From positions 1-60,035 of the forward strand of contig NW_027018193.1 in NCBI RefSeq assembly GCF_032854445.1: a stretch of 60,035 nt of DNA, given 5' to 3'. This DNA is from Liolophura sinensis (Eukaryota > Mollusca > Polyplacophora > Chitonida > Chitonidae). The notes beneath the pieces are model-generated. The model saw only the letters and a list, made by a program, of their open reading frames with translations, ran no database searches and was not told the origin of the DNA. This document shows positions 10,664-22,433 of the stretch, piece after piece (position 1 is the first letter of the stretch; each line of letters starts with the position of its first letter). A program made the translations under genes and the position numbers.

Positions 10664-13261
10664 GTAAGAGGCTAATCCGACGTATTTTGTGACGAGAAAT
10701 CGAATGGTGCATACCGCGTTGCTCTCCGACCAATACTTTTGGCTGTAGCGACAATTTAATGATCATTTATGTCATAATTACGTGCGTAGAAACGGCTCTT
10801 ACTCCATGGAAACCAGGGAAATTTGCAATTTTTCAACAGCTGCCGATGCCTGGCTCAATTCCGCATCTTTTGGCACCTTACTGAAGTGGGTCAGTGTTCA
10901 GTTGTACTTTTTACAGCAGACTGTATCAAGTACCTTGTGGTTTTCACGTACAAATGGTGTGGTTTTTCTACACGTAGATAAAGACATTGAGATTGTCTTG
11001 CACTTAGAAGTAAGGCAATTGCTGGGTGAGTTAAATGGGCTGAGCCCAAAGATTTCAGGTCTTCTGGGCTACCGAAGGGCACATAACTTATAGTCAAAAG
11101 TTGAATATAGTAATGACCAGTCGCGATTGTACAGACTACAGTTTAGCCGATTTCAATTAACAAAAAGACGAAGCAAAAATGCAAAAGTGGAAAAACTGTT
11201 CCAGTGCTACTAGTAAGAGGCTAATCCGACGTATTTTGTGACGAGAAATCGAATGGTGCAAACCGCGTTGCTCTCCGACCAATACTTTTGGCTGTAGCGA
11301 CAGATCAATGATAATTTATGTCATAATCACGTGCCCAGCAACGGCTCTTACTCCATGGAAACCAGGGATATTTGCAATTTTTCAACAGCTGCCGATGCTT
11401 GGCTCAATTCCGCATCTTTTGGCACCTTACTGAAGTGGGTCAGTGTTTAGTTGTACTTTTTACAGCAGACTGTATCAAGTACCTTGTGTTTTTTATGTAC
11501 AAATGGTGTGGTTTTTCTACACGTAGATAAAGACATTGAGATTGTCTTGCACTTAGAAGTAAGGCAATTGCTGGGTGAGTTAAATGGGCTTGGCCCAAAG
11601 ATTTCAGGTCTTCTGGGCTACCGAAGGGCACATAACTTATAGTCAAAAGTTGAATATAGTAATGACCAGTCGCGATTGTACAGAGTGCAGTGTAGCCGGT
11701 TTCAATTAACAAAAAGACCAGGCAAAAATGCAAAAGTGGAAAAACTGTTCCAGTGCTGCTGGTAAGAGGCTAATCCGACGTATTTTGTGACGACAAATCG
11801 AATGGTGCAAACCGCGTTGCTCTCCGACCAATACTTTTGCCTGTAGTGACAATTGAATGATCATTTATGTCATAATTACGTGCCCAGCAACGGCTCTTAC
11901 TCCATGGAAACCAGGGAAATTTGCAATTTTTCAACAGCTGCCGATGCCTGGCTCAATTCCGCATCTTTTGGCACCTTTTTCATGTGGGTCTGTGGTCAGT
12001 TGTACTTTTTACAGCAGACTGTATCAAGTACCTTGTGTTTTTCACGTACAAATGGTGTGGTTTTTCTACACGTAGATAAAGACATTGAGATTGTCTTGCA
12101 CTTAGAAGTAAGGCAATTGCTGGGTGAGTTAAATGGGCTTAGCCCAAAGATTTCAGGTCTTCTTGGCTACCGAAGGGCACATAACTTATAGTCAAAAGTT
12201 GAATATAGTAATGACCAGTCGCGATTGTACAGAGTACAGTGTAGCCGATTTCAATTAACAAAAAGACGAAGCAAAAATGCAAAAGTGGAAAAACTGTTCC
12301 AGTGCTACTAGTAAGAGCCTAATCTGACGTATTTTGTGACGAGAAATCGAATGGTGCAAACCGCGTTGCTCTCCGACCAATACTTTTGGCTGTAGCGACA
12401 GATCAATGATCATTGATGTCATAATCACGTGCGTAGCAACGGCTCTTACTCCATGGAAACCAGGGAAATTTGCAATTTTTCAACAGCTGCCGATGCCTGG
12501 CTCAATTCCGCATCTTTTGGCACCTTACTGAAGTGGGTCAGTGTTCAGTTGTACTTTTTACAGCAGACTGTATCAAGTACCTTGTGGTTTTCACGTACAA
12601 ATGGTGTGGTTTTTCTACACGTAGATAAAGACATTGAGATTGTCTTGCACTTAGAAGTAAGGCAATTGCTGGGTGAGTTAAATGGGCTTGGCCCAAAGAT
12701 TTGACGTCTTCTGGGCTACCGAAGGGCACATAACTTATAGTCAAAAGTTGAATATAGTAATGACCAGTCGCGATTGTACAGAGTGCAGTGTAGCCGGTTT
12801 CAATTAACAAAAAGACCAGGCAAAAATGCAAAAGTGGAAAAACTGTTCCAGTGCTGCTGGTAAGAGGCTAATCCGACGTATTTTGTGACGACAAATCGAA
12901 TGGTGCAAACCGCGTTGCTCTCCGACCAATACTTTTGCCTGTAGTGACAATTGAATGATCATTTATGTCATAATCACGTGCCCAGCAACGGCTCTTACTC
13001 CATGGAAACCAGGGAAATTTGCAATTTTTCAACAGCTGCCGATGCCTGGCTCAATTCCGCATCTTTTGGCACCTTTTTCATGTGGGTCTGTGGTCAGTTG
13101 TACTTTTTACAGCAGACTGTATCAAGTACCTTGTGTTTTTCACGTACAAATGGTGTGGTTTTTCTACACGTAGATAAAGACATTGAGATTGTCTTGCACT
13201 TAGAAGTAAGGCAATTGCTGGGTGAGTTAAATGGGCTTAGCCCAAAGATTTCAGGTCTTCT
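10664..13261. repeat. Six-unit-offset duplication, copy 2
   Basis: This is the second copy of 7370-9967. Unit markers lie near 10879 (Tg), 11428 (X), 11977 (S), 12526 (Tg) and 13074 (S). Nearly base-identical sequence over 2.6 kb, against the larger differences between adjacent units, shows that several units were duplicated together. The next unit (13624, Tg) no longer follows the order after copy 1 (10329, T), so only this segment is shared. Confidence 0.88.
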
Positions 13262-16200
13262 TGGCTACCGAAGGGCACATAACTTATAGTCAAAAGTTGA
13301 ATATAGTAATGACCAGTCGCGATTGTACAGAGTACAGTGTAGCCGATTTCAATTAACAAAAAGACGAAGCAAAAATGCAAAAGTGGAAAAACTGTTCCAG
13401 TGCTACTAGTAAGAGGCTAATCCGACGTATTTTGTGACGAGAAATCGAATGGTGCAAACCGCGTTGCTCTCCGACCAATACTTTTGGCTGTAGCGACAGA
13501 TCAATGATCATTGATGTCATAATCACGTGCCCAGCAACGGCTCTTACTCCATGGAAACCAGGGAAATTTGCAATTTTTCAACAGCTGCCGATGCCTGGCT
13601 CAATTCCGCATCTTTTGGCACCTTACTGAAGTGGGTCAGTGTTCAGTTGTACTTTTTACAGCAGACTGTATCAAGTACCTTGTGGTTTTCACGTACAAAT
13701 GGTGTGGTTTTTCTACACGTAGATAAAGACATTGAGATTGTCTTGCACTTAGAAGTAAGGCAATTGCTGGGTGAGTTAAATGGGCTTGGCCCAAAGATTT
13801 GACGTCTTCTGGGCTACCGAAGGGCACATAACTTATAGTCAAAAGTTGAATATAGTAATGACCAGTCGCGATTGTACAGAGTGCAGTGTGGCCGATTTCA
13901 ATTAACAAAAAGAACAGGCAAAAATGCAAAAGTGGAAAACCTGTTCCAGTGCTGCTGGTAAGAGGCTAATCCGACGTATTTTGTAACGAGAAATCGAATG
14001 GTGCAAACCGCGTTGCTCTCCGACCAATACTTTTGGCTGTAGCGACAATTGAATGATCATTTATGTCATAATCACGTTCCCAGCAACGGCTCTTACTCCA
14101 TGGAAACCAGGGAAATTTGCAATTTTTCAACAGCTGCCGATGCCTGGCTCAATTCTGCATCTTTTGGCACCTTACTGAAGTGGGTCAGTGTTCAGTTGTA
14201 CTTTTTACAGCAGACTGTATCAAGTACCTTGTGTTTTTCACGTACAAATGGTGTGGTTTTTCTACACGTAGATAAAGACATTGAGATTGTCTTGCACTTA
14301 GAAGTAAGGCAATTGCTGGGTGAGTTAAATGGGCTGAGCCCAAAGATTTGACGTCTTCTGGGCTACCGAAGGGCACATAACTTATAGTCAAAAGTTAAAT
14401 ATAGTAATGACCAGTCGCGATTGTACAGAGTACAGTTTAGCCGATTTCAATTAACAAAAAGACGAAGCAAAAATGCGAAAGTGGAAAAACGGTTCCAGTG
14501 CTACTAGTAAGAGGCTAATCCGACGTATTTTGTGACGAGAAATCGAATGGTGCAAACCGCGTTGCTCTCCGACCAATACTTTTGGCTGTAGCGACAGATC
14601 AATGAACATTGATGTCATAATCACGTGCCCAGCAACGGCTCTTACTCCATGGAAACCAGGGATATTTGCAATTTTTTAACAGCTGCCGATGCCTGGCTCA
14701 ATTCCACATCTTTTGGCACCTTATAAATGTGTGTCAGTGTTTAGTTGTACTTTTTACAGCAGACTGTATCAAGTACCTTGTGTTTTTTATGTACAAATGG
14801 TGTGGTTTTTCTACACGTAGATAAAGACATTGAGATTGTCTTGGACTTAGAAGTAAGACAATTGCTGGGTGAGTTAAATGGGCTTAGCCGAAAGATTTGA
14901 CGTCTTCTGGGCTACCGAAGGGCACATAACTTATAGTCAAAAGTTGAATAAAGTAATGACCAGTCGCGATTGTACAGAGTACAGTGTAGCCGATTTCAAT
15001 TAACAAAAAGACCAGGTAAAAATGCAAAAGTGGAAAAACTGTTCTTGTGCTGCGCGTAAGAGGCTAATCCGACGTATTTTGTGACGAGAAATCGAATGGT
15101 GCAAACCGCGTTGCTCTCCGACCAATACTTTTGGCTGTAGCGACAATTGATAAATCATTATTGTCATAATCACGTGCCCAGCAACGGCTCTTACTCCATG
15201 GAAACCAGGGAAATTTGCAATTTTTAACAGCTGCCGATGCCTGGCCCAATTCTGCATCTTTTGGCACCTTAAAAATGTGGGTCAGTGTTTAGTTGTACTT
15301 TTTACAGCAGACTGTATCAAGTACCTTGTGTTTTTTATATACAAATGGTGTGGTTTTTCTACACGTAGATAAAGACATTGAGATTGTCTTGCACTTAGAA
15401 GTAAGACAATTGCTGGGTGAGTTAAACGGGCTTAGCCCAAAGATTTCAGGTCTTCTGGGCTACCGAAGGGCACATAACTTATAGTCAAAAGTTGAATATA
15501 GTAATGACCAGTCGCGATTGTACAGAGTACAGTGTAGCCGATTTCAATTAACAAAAAGACCAGGCAAAAATGCAAAAGTGGAAAAATTGTTCCAGTGCTA
15601 CTAGTAAGATCCTAATCCGACGTATTTTGTGACGACAAATCGAATGGTGCAATCCGCGTTGCTCTCCGACCAATACTTTTGGCTGTAGCGACAATTGAAT
15701 GATCATGTATGTCATAATCACGTGCGTAGAAACGGCTCTTACTCCATGGAAACCAGGGAAATTTGCAATTTTTCAACAGCTGCCGATGCCTGGCTCAATT
15801 CCATATCTTTTGGCACCTTACTGAAGTGGGTCAGTGTTCAGTTGTACTTTTTACAGCAGACTGTATCAAGTACCTTGTGGTTTTCACGTACAAATGGTGT
15901 GGTTTTTCTACACGTAGATAAAGGCATTGAGATTGTCTTGCACTTAGAAGTAAGGCAATTGCTGGGTGAGTTAAATGGGCTTAGCCCAAAGATTTCAGGT
16001 CTTCTTGGCTACCGAAGGGCACATAACTTATAGTCAAAAGTTGAATATAGTAATGACCAGTCGCGATTGTACAGAGTGCAGTGTAGCCGATTTCAATTAA
16101 CAAAAAGACCAGGCAAAAATGCAAAAGTGGAAAAACTGTTCCAGTGCTGCTGGTAAGAGGCTAATCCGACGTATTTTGTGACGAAAAATCGAATGGTGCA

Positions 16201-17488
16201 AACCGCGTTGCTCTCCGACCAATACTTTTGGCTGTAGTGAAAATTGAATGATCATTGATGTCATAATCACGTGCCCAGCAACGGCTCTTACTCCATGGAA
16301 ACCAGGGAAATTTGCAATTTTTAAACAGCTGCCGATGCCTGGCTCAATTCTGCATCTTTTGGCACCTTACTGAAGTGGGCCAGTGTTCAGTTGTACTTTT
16401 TACAGCAGACTGTATCAAGTACCTTGTGTTTTTCACATACAAATGGTGTGGTTTTTCTACACGTAGATAAAGACATTAAGATTGTCTTGGACTTAGAAGT
16501 AAGGCAATTGCTGGGTGAGTTAAATGGGCTTAGCCGAAAGATTTGACGTCTTCTGGGCTACCGAAGGGCACATAACTTATAGTCAAAAGTTAAATATAGT
16601 AATGACCAGTCGCGATTGTACAGAGTACAGTGTAGCCGATTTCAATTAACAAAAAGACGAAGCAAAAATGCAAAAGTGGAAAAACTGTTCCAGTGCTACT
16701 AGTAAGAGGCTAATCCGACGTATTTTGTGACGAGAAATCGAATGGTGCATACCGCGTTGCTCTCCGACCAATACTTTTGGCTGTAGCGACAATTGAATGA
16801 TCATTTATGTCATAATCACGGGCGTAGAAACGGCTCTTACTCCATGGAAACCAGGGAAATTTGCAATTTTTCAACAGCTGCCGATGCCTGGCTCAATTCC
16901 GCATCTTTTGGCACCTTACTGAAGTGGGTCAGTGTTCAGTTGTACTTTTTACAGCAGACTGTATCAAGTACCTTGTGGTTTTCACGTACAAATGGTGTGG
17001 TTTTTCTACACGTAGATAAAGACATTGAGATTGTCTTGCACTTAGAAGTAAGGCAATTGCTGGGTGAGTTAAATGGGCTGAGCCCAAAGATTTCAGGTCT
17101 TCTGGGCTACCGAAGGGCACATAACTTATAGTCAAAAGTTGAATATAGTAATGACCAGTCGCGATTGTACAGAGTACAGTGTAGCCGATTTCAATTAACA
17201 AAAAGACCAGGCAAAAATGCAAAAGTGGAAAAACTGTTCCAGTGCTACTAGTAAGAGGCTAATCCGACGTATTTTGTGACGAGAAATCGAATGGTGCAAA
17301 CTGCGTTGCTCTCCGACCAATACTTTTGGCTGTAGCGACAGATCAATGATCATTGATGTCATAATCACGTGCCCAGCAACGGCTCTTACTCCATGGAAAC
17401 CAGGGATATTTGCAATTTTTCAACAGCTGCCGATGCCTGGCCCAATTCCACATCTTTTGGCACCTTATAAATGTGGGTAAGTGTTTAG
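13262..17488. repeat. Irregular part of the array, ~7.5 monomers, related to the 30.7-39.5 kb family
   Basis: Markers: 13624 (Tg), 14173 (T), 14723 (H), 15271 (H'), 15820 (Tg), 16368 (T), 16917 (Tg), 17466 (Hgt with a T-type CACGTAC end). The H' unit with TTTTTTATATAC, the next unit with GCGTAGAAACGG, and the T unit with GTGAAAATTGAATG at 16239 and TTCACATAC at 16432 carry the same private variants as units in the eight-unit family at 30.7-39.5 kb, but in another order. The segment therefore looks like a rearranged relative of that family. Confidence 0.78.
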
Positions 17489-19686
17489 TTGTACTTTTTA
17501 CAGCAGACTGTATCAAGTACCTTGTGTTTTTCACGTACAAATGGTGTGGTTTTTCTACACGTAGATAAAGACATTGAGATTGTCTTGCACTTAGAAGTAA
17601 GACAATTGCTGGGTGAGTTAAATAGGCTTAGCCCAAAGATTTTAGGTCTTCTGGGCTACCGAAGGGCACATAACTTATAGTCAAAAGTTGAATATAGTAA
17701 TGACCAGTCGCGATTGTACAGAGTACAGTGTAGCCGATTTCAATTAACAAAAAGACCAGGCAAAAATGCAAAAGTGGAAAAAAACTGTTCCAGTGCTACT
17801 AGTAAGAGGCTAATCCGACGTATTTTGTGACGAGAAATCGAATGGTGCAAACCGCGTTGCTCTCCGACCAATACTTTTGGCTGTAGCGACAGATCAATGA
17901 TAATTTATGTCATAATCACGTGCCCAGCAACGGCTCTTACTCCATGGAAACCAGGGAAATTTGCAATTTTTCAACAGCTGCCGATGCCTGGCTCAATTCC
18001 GCATCTTTTGGCACCTTACTGAAGTGGGTCAGTGTTCAGTTGTACTTTTTACAGCAGACTGTATCAAGTACCTTGTGGTTTTCACGTACAAATGGTGTGG
18101 TTTTTCTACACGTAGATAAAGACATTGAGATTGTCTTGCACTTAGAAGTAAGGCAATTGCTGGGTGAGTTAAATGGGCTTGGCCCAAAGATTTGACGTCT
18201 TCCGGGCTACCGAAGGGCACATAACTTATAGTCAAAAGTTGAATATAGTAATGACCAGTCGCGATTGTACAGAGTGCAGTGTAGCCGGTTTCAATTAACA
18301 AAAAGACCAGGCAAAAATGCAAAAGTGGAAAAACTGTTCCAGTGCTGCTGGTAAGAGGCTAATCCGACGTATTTTGTGACGACAAATCGAATGGTGCAAA
18401 CCGCGTTGCTCTCCGACCAATACTTTTGCCTGTAGTGACAATTGAATGATCATTTATGTCATAATCACGTGCCCAGCAACGGCTCTTACTCCATGGAAAC
18501 CAGGGAAATTTGCAATTTTTCAACAGCTGCCGATGCCTGGCTCAATTCCGCATCTTTTGGCACCTTTTTCATGTGGGTCTGTGGTCAGTTGTACTTTTTA
18601 CAGCAGACTGTATCAAGTACCTTGTGTTTTTCACGTACAAATGGTGTGGTTTTTCTACACGTAGATAAAGACATTGAGATTGTCTTGCACTTAGAAGTAA
18701 GGCAATTGCTGAGTGAGTTAAATGGGCTTAGCCCAAAGATTTCAGGTCTTCTTGGCTACCGAAGGGCACATAACTTATAGTCAAAAGTTGAATATAGTAA
18801 TGACCAGTCGCGATTGTACAGAGTACAGTGTAGCCGATTTCAATTAACAAAAAGACGAAGCAAAAATGCAAAAGTGGAAAAACTGTTCCAGTGCTACTAG
18901 TAAGAGGCTAATCCGACGTATTTTGTGACGAGAAATCGAATGGTACAAACCGAGTTGCTCTCCGACCAATACTTTTGGCTGTAGCGACAGATCAATGATC
19001 ATTGATGTCATAATCACGTGCGTAGCAACGGCTCTTACTCCATGGAAACCAGGGATATTTGCAATTTTTTAACAGCTGCCGATGCCTGGCCCAATTTCAC
19101 ATCTTTTGGCACCTTACTGAAGTGGGTCAGTGTTTAGTTGTACTTTTTACAGCAGACTGTATCAAGTACCTTGTGTTTTTTATGTACAAATGGTGTGGTT
19201 TTTCTACACGTAGATAAAGACATTGAGATTGTCTTGGACTTAGAAGTAAGACAATTGCTGGGTGAGTTAAATGGGCTTAGCCGAAAGATTTGACGTCTTC
19301 TGGGCTACCGAAGGGCACATAACTTATAGTCAAAAGTTGAATGTAGTAATGACCACTCGCGATTGTACAGAGTACAGTGTAGCCGATTTCAATTAACAAA
19401 AAGACCAGGTAAAAATGCAAAAGTGGAAAAACTGTTCCAGTGCTGCTGGTAAGAGGCTAATCCGACGTATTTTGTGACGAGAAATCGAATGGTGCAAACC
19501 GCGTTGCTCTCCGACCAATACTTTTGGCTGTAGCGACAATTGAATGATCATTTATGTCATAATCACGTGCCCAGCAACGGCTCTTACTCCATGGAAACCA
19601 GGGATATTTGCAATTTTTCAACAGCTGCCGATGCCTGGCCCAATTCCACATCTTTTGGCACCTTGTAAATGTGGGTAAGTGTTTAG
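17489..19686. repeat. Five-unit HOR family, copy 1 (four units)
   Basis: Phase is set at TTGTACTTTTTACAG of the Hgt unit. Units in order: Hgt (17466), Tg (18016), S (18565), X (19112), then directly the next Hgt at 19663. The H unit that follows X in longer copies is missing. After X the sequence reads GCGACAATTGAATGATCATTTATG near 19535, unlike the GACAGATCAATGATCATTGATG found at that junction in the longer copies, so the shortening join lies near 19.5-19.6 kb. Length is 2,198 bp, four units. Confidence 0.9.
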
Positions 19687-22433
19687 TTGTACTTTTTACA
19701 GCAGACTGTATCAAGTACCTTGTGTTTTTTATGTACAAATGGTGTGGTTTTTCTACACGTAGATAAAGACATTGAGATTGTCTTGCACTTAGAAGTAAGA
19801 CAATTGCTGGGTGAGTTAAATAGGCTTAGCCCAAATATTTTAGGTCTTCTGGGCTACCGAAGGGCACATAACTTATAGTCAAAAGTTGAATATAGTAATG
19901 ACCAGTCGCGATTGTACAGAGTACAGTGTAGCCGATTTCAATTAACAAAAAGACCAGGCAAAAATGCAAAAGTGGAAAAAAACTGTTCCAGTGCTACTAG
20001 TAAGAGGCTAATCCGACGTATTTTGTGACGAGAAATCGAATGGTGCAAACCGCGTTGCTCTCCGACCAATACTTTTGGCTGTAGCGACAGATCAATGATA
20101 ATTTATGTCATAATCACGTGCCCAGCAACGGCTCTTACTCCATGGAAACCAGGGAAATTTGCAATTTTTCAACAGCTGCCGATGCCTGGCTCAATTCCGC
20201 ATCTTTTGGCACCTTACTGAAGTGGGTCAGTGTTCAGTTGTACTTTTTACAGCAGACTGTATCAAGTACCTTGTGGTTTTCACGTACAAATGGTGTGGTT
20301 TTTCTACACGTAGATAAAGACATTGAGATTGTCTTGCACTTAGAAGTAAGGCAATTGCTGGGTGAGTTAAATGGGCTTGGCCCAAAGATTTGACGTCTTC
20401 TGGGCTACCGAAGGGCACATAACTTATAGTCAAAAGTTGAATATAGTAATGACCAGTCGCGATTGTACAGAGTGCAGTGTAGCCGGTTTCAATTAACAAA
20501 AAGACCAGGCAAAAATGCAAAAGTGGAAAAACTGTTCCAGTGCTGCTGGTAAGAGGCTAATCCGACGTATTTTGTGACGACAAATCGAATGGTGCAAACC
20601 GCGTTGCTCTCCGACCAATACTTTTGCCTGTAGTGACAATTGAATGATCATTTATGTCATAATCACGTGCCCAGCAACGGCTCTTACTCCATGGAAACCA
20701 GGGAAATTTGCAATTTTTCAACAGCTGCCGATGCCTGGCTCAATTCCGCATCTTTTGGCACCTTTTTCATGTGGGTCTGTGGTCAGTTGTACTTTTTACA
20801 GCAGACTGTATCAAGTACCTTGTGTTTTTCACGTACAAATGGTGTGGTTTTTCTACACGTAGATAAAGACATTGAGATTGTCTTGCACTTAGAAGTAAGG
20901 CAATTGCTGGGTGAGTTAAATGGGCTTAGCCCAAAGATTTCAGGTCTTCTTGGCTACCGAAGGGCACATAACTTATAGTCAAAAGTTGAATATAGTAATG
21001 ACCAGTCGCGATTGTACAGAGTACAGTGTAGCCGATTTCAATTAACAAAAAGACGAAGCAAAAATGCAAAAGTGGAAAAACTGTTCCAGTGCTACTAGTA
21101 AGAGGCTAATCCGACGTATTTTGTGACGACAAATCGAATGGTACAAACCGAGTTGCTCTCCGACCAATACTTTTGGCTGTAGCGACAGATCAATGATCAT
21201 TGATGTCATAATCACGTGCGTAGCAACGGCTCTTACTCCATGGAAACCAGGGATATTTGCAATTTTTTAACAGCTGCCGATGCCTGGCCCAATTTCACAT
21301 CTTTTGGCACCTTACTGAAGTGGGTCAGTGTTTAGTTGTACTTTTTACAGCAGACTGTATCAAGTACCTTGTGTTTTTTATGTACAAATGGTGTGGTTTT
21401 TCTACACGTAGATAAAGACATTGAGATTGTCTTGGACTTAGAAGTAAGACAATTGCTGGGTGAGTTAAATGGGCTTAGCCGAAAGATTTGACGTCTTCTG
21501 GGCTACCGAAGGGCACATAACTTATAGTCAAAAGTTGAATGTAGTAATGACCACTCGCGATTGTACAGAGTACAGTGTAGCCGATTTCAATTAACAAAAA
21601 GACCAGGTAAAAATGCAAAAGTGGAAAAACTGTTCCAGTGCTGCTGGTAAGAGGCTAATCCGACGTATTTTGTGACGAGAAATCGAATGGTGCAAACCGC
21701 GTTGCTCTCCGACCAATACTTTTGGCTGTAGCGACAGATCAATGATCATTGATGTCATAATCACGTGCCCAGCAACGGCTCTTACTCCATGGAAACCAGG
21801 GATATTTGCAATTTTTTAACAGCTGCCGATGCCTGGCTCAATTCTACATCTTTTGGCACCTTATAAATGTGGGTCAGTGTTTAGTTGTACTTTTTACAGC
21901 AGACTGTATCAAGTACCTTGTGTTTTTTATGTACAAATGGTCTGGTTTTTCTACACGTAGATAAAGACATTGAGATTGTCTTGGACTTAGAAGTAAGACA
22001 ATTGCTGGGTGAGTTAAATGGGCTGAGCCGAAAGATTTGACGTCTTCTGGGCTACCGAAGGGCACATAACTTATAGTCAAAAGTTGAATATAGTAATGAC
22101 CAGTCGCGATTGTACAGAGTGCAGTGTAGCCGATTTCAATTAACAAAAAGACCAGGCAAAAATGCAAAAGTGGAAAAACTGTTCCAGTGCTACTAGTAAG
22201 AGGCTAATCCGACGTATTTTGTGACGAGAAATCGAATGGTGCAAACCGCGTTGCTCTCCGACCAATACTTTTGGCTGTAGCGACAGATCAATGATCATTG
22301 ATGTCATAATCACGTGCCCAGCAACGGCTCTTACTCCATGGAAACCAGGGATATTTGCAATTTTTCAACAGCTGCCGATGCCTGGCCCAATTCCACATCT
22401 TTTGGCACCTTATAAATGTGGGTAAGTGTTTAG
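19687..22433. repeat. Five-unit HOR family, copy 2 (complete five units)
   Basis: Units: Hgt (19663, here TTGTAAATG), Tg (20213), S (20762), X (21312), H (21861), then Hgt again at 22410. Length is 2,747 bp, five units. Linked private variants: seven-A run GTGGAAAAAAACTG after Hgt; CTTGGCCCAAAGATTTGACG and GTAGCCGGTTTC in Tg; CTTCTTGGC in S; GGTACAAACCGAG between S and X; GAATGTAGTAATGACCACTCG in X; GGTCTGG and CTGAGCCGAAAG in H. I take this order as the canonical form of the family. Confidence 0.92.
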
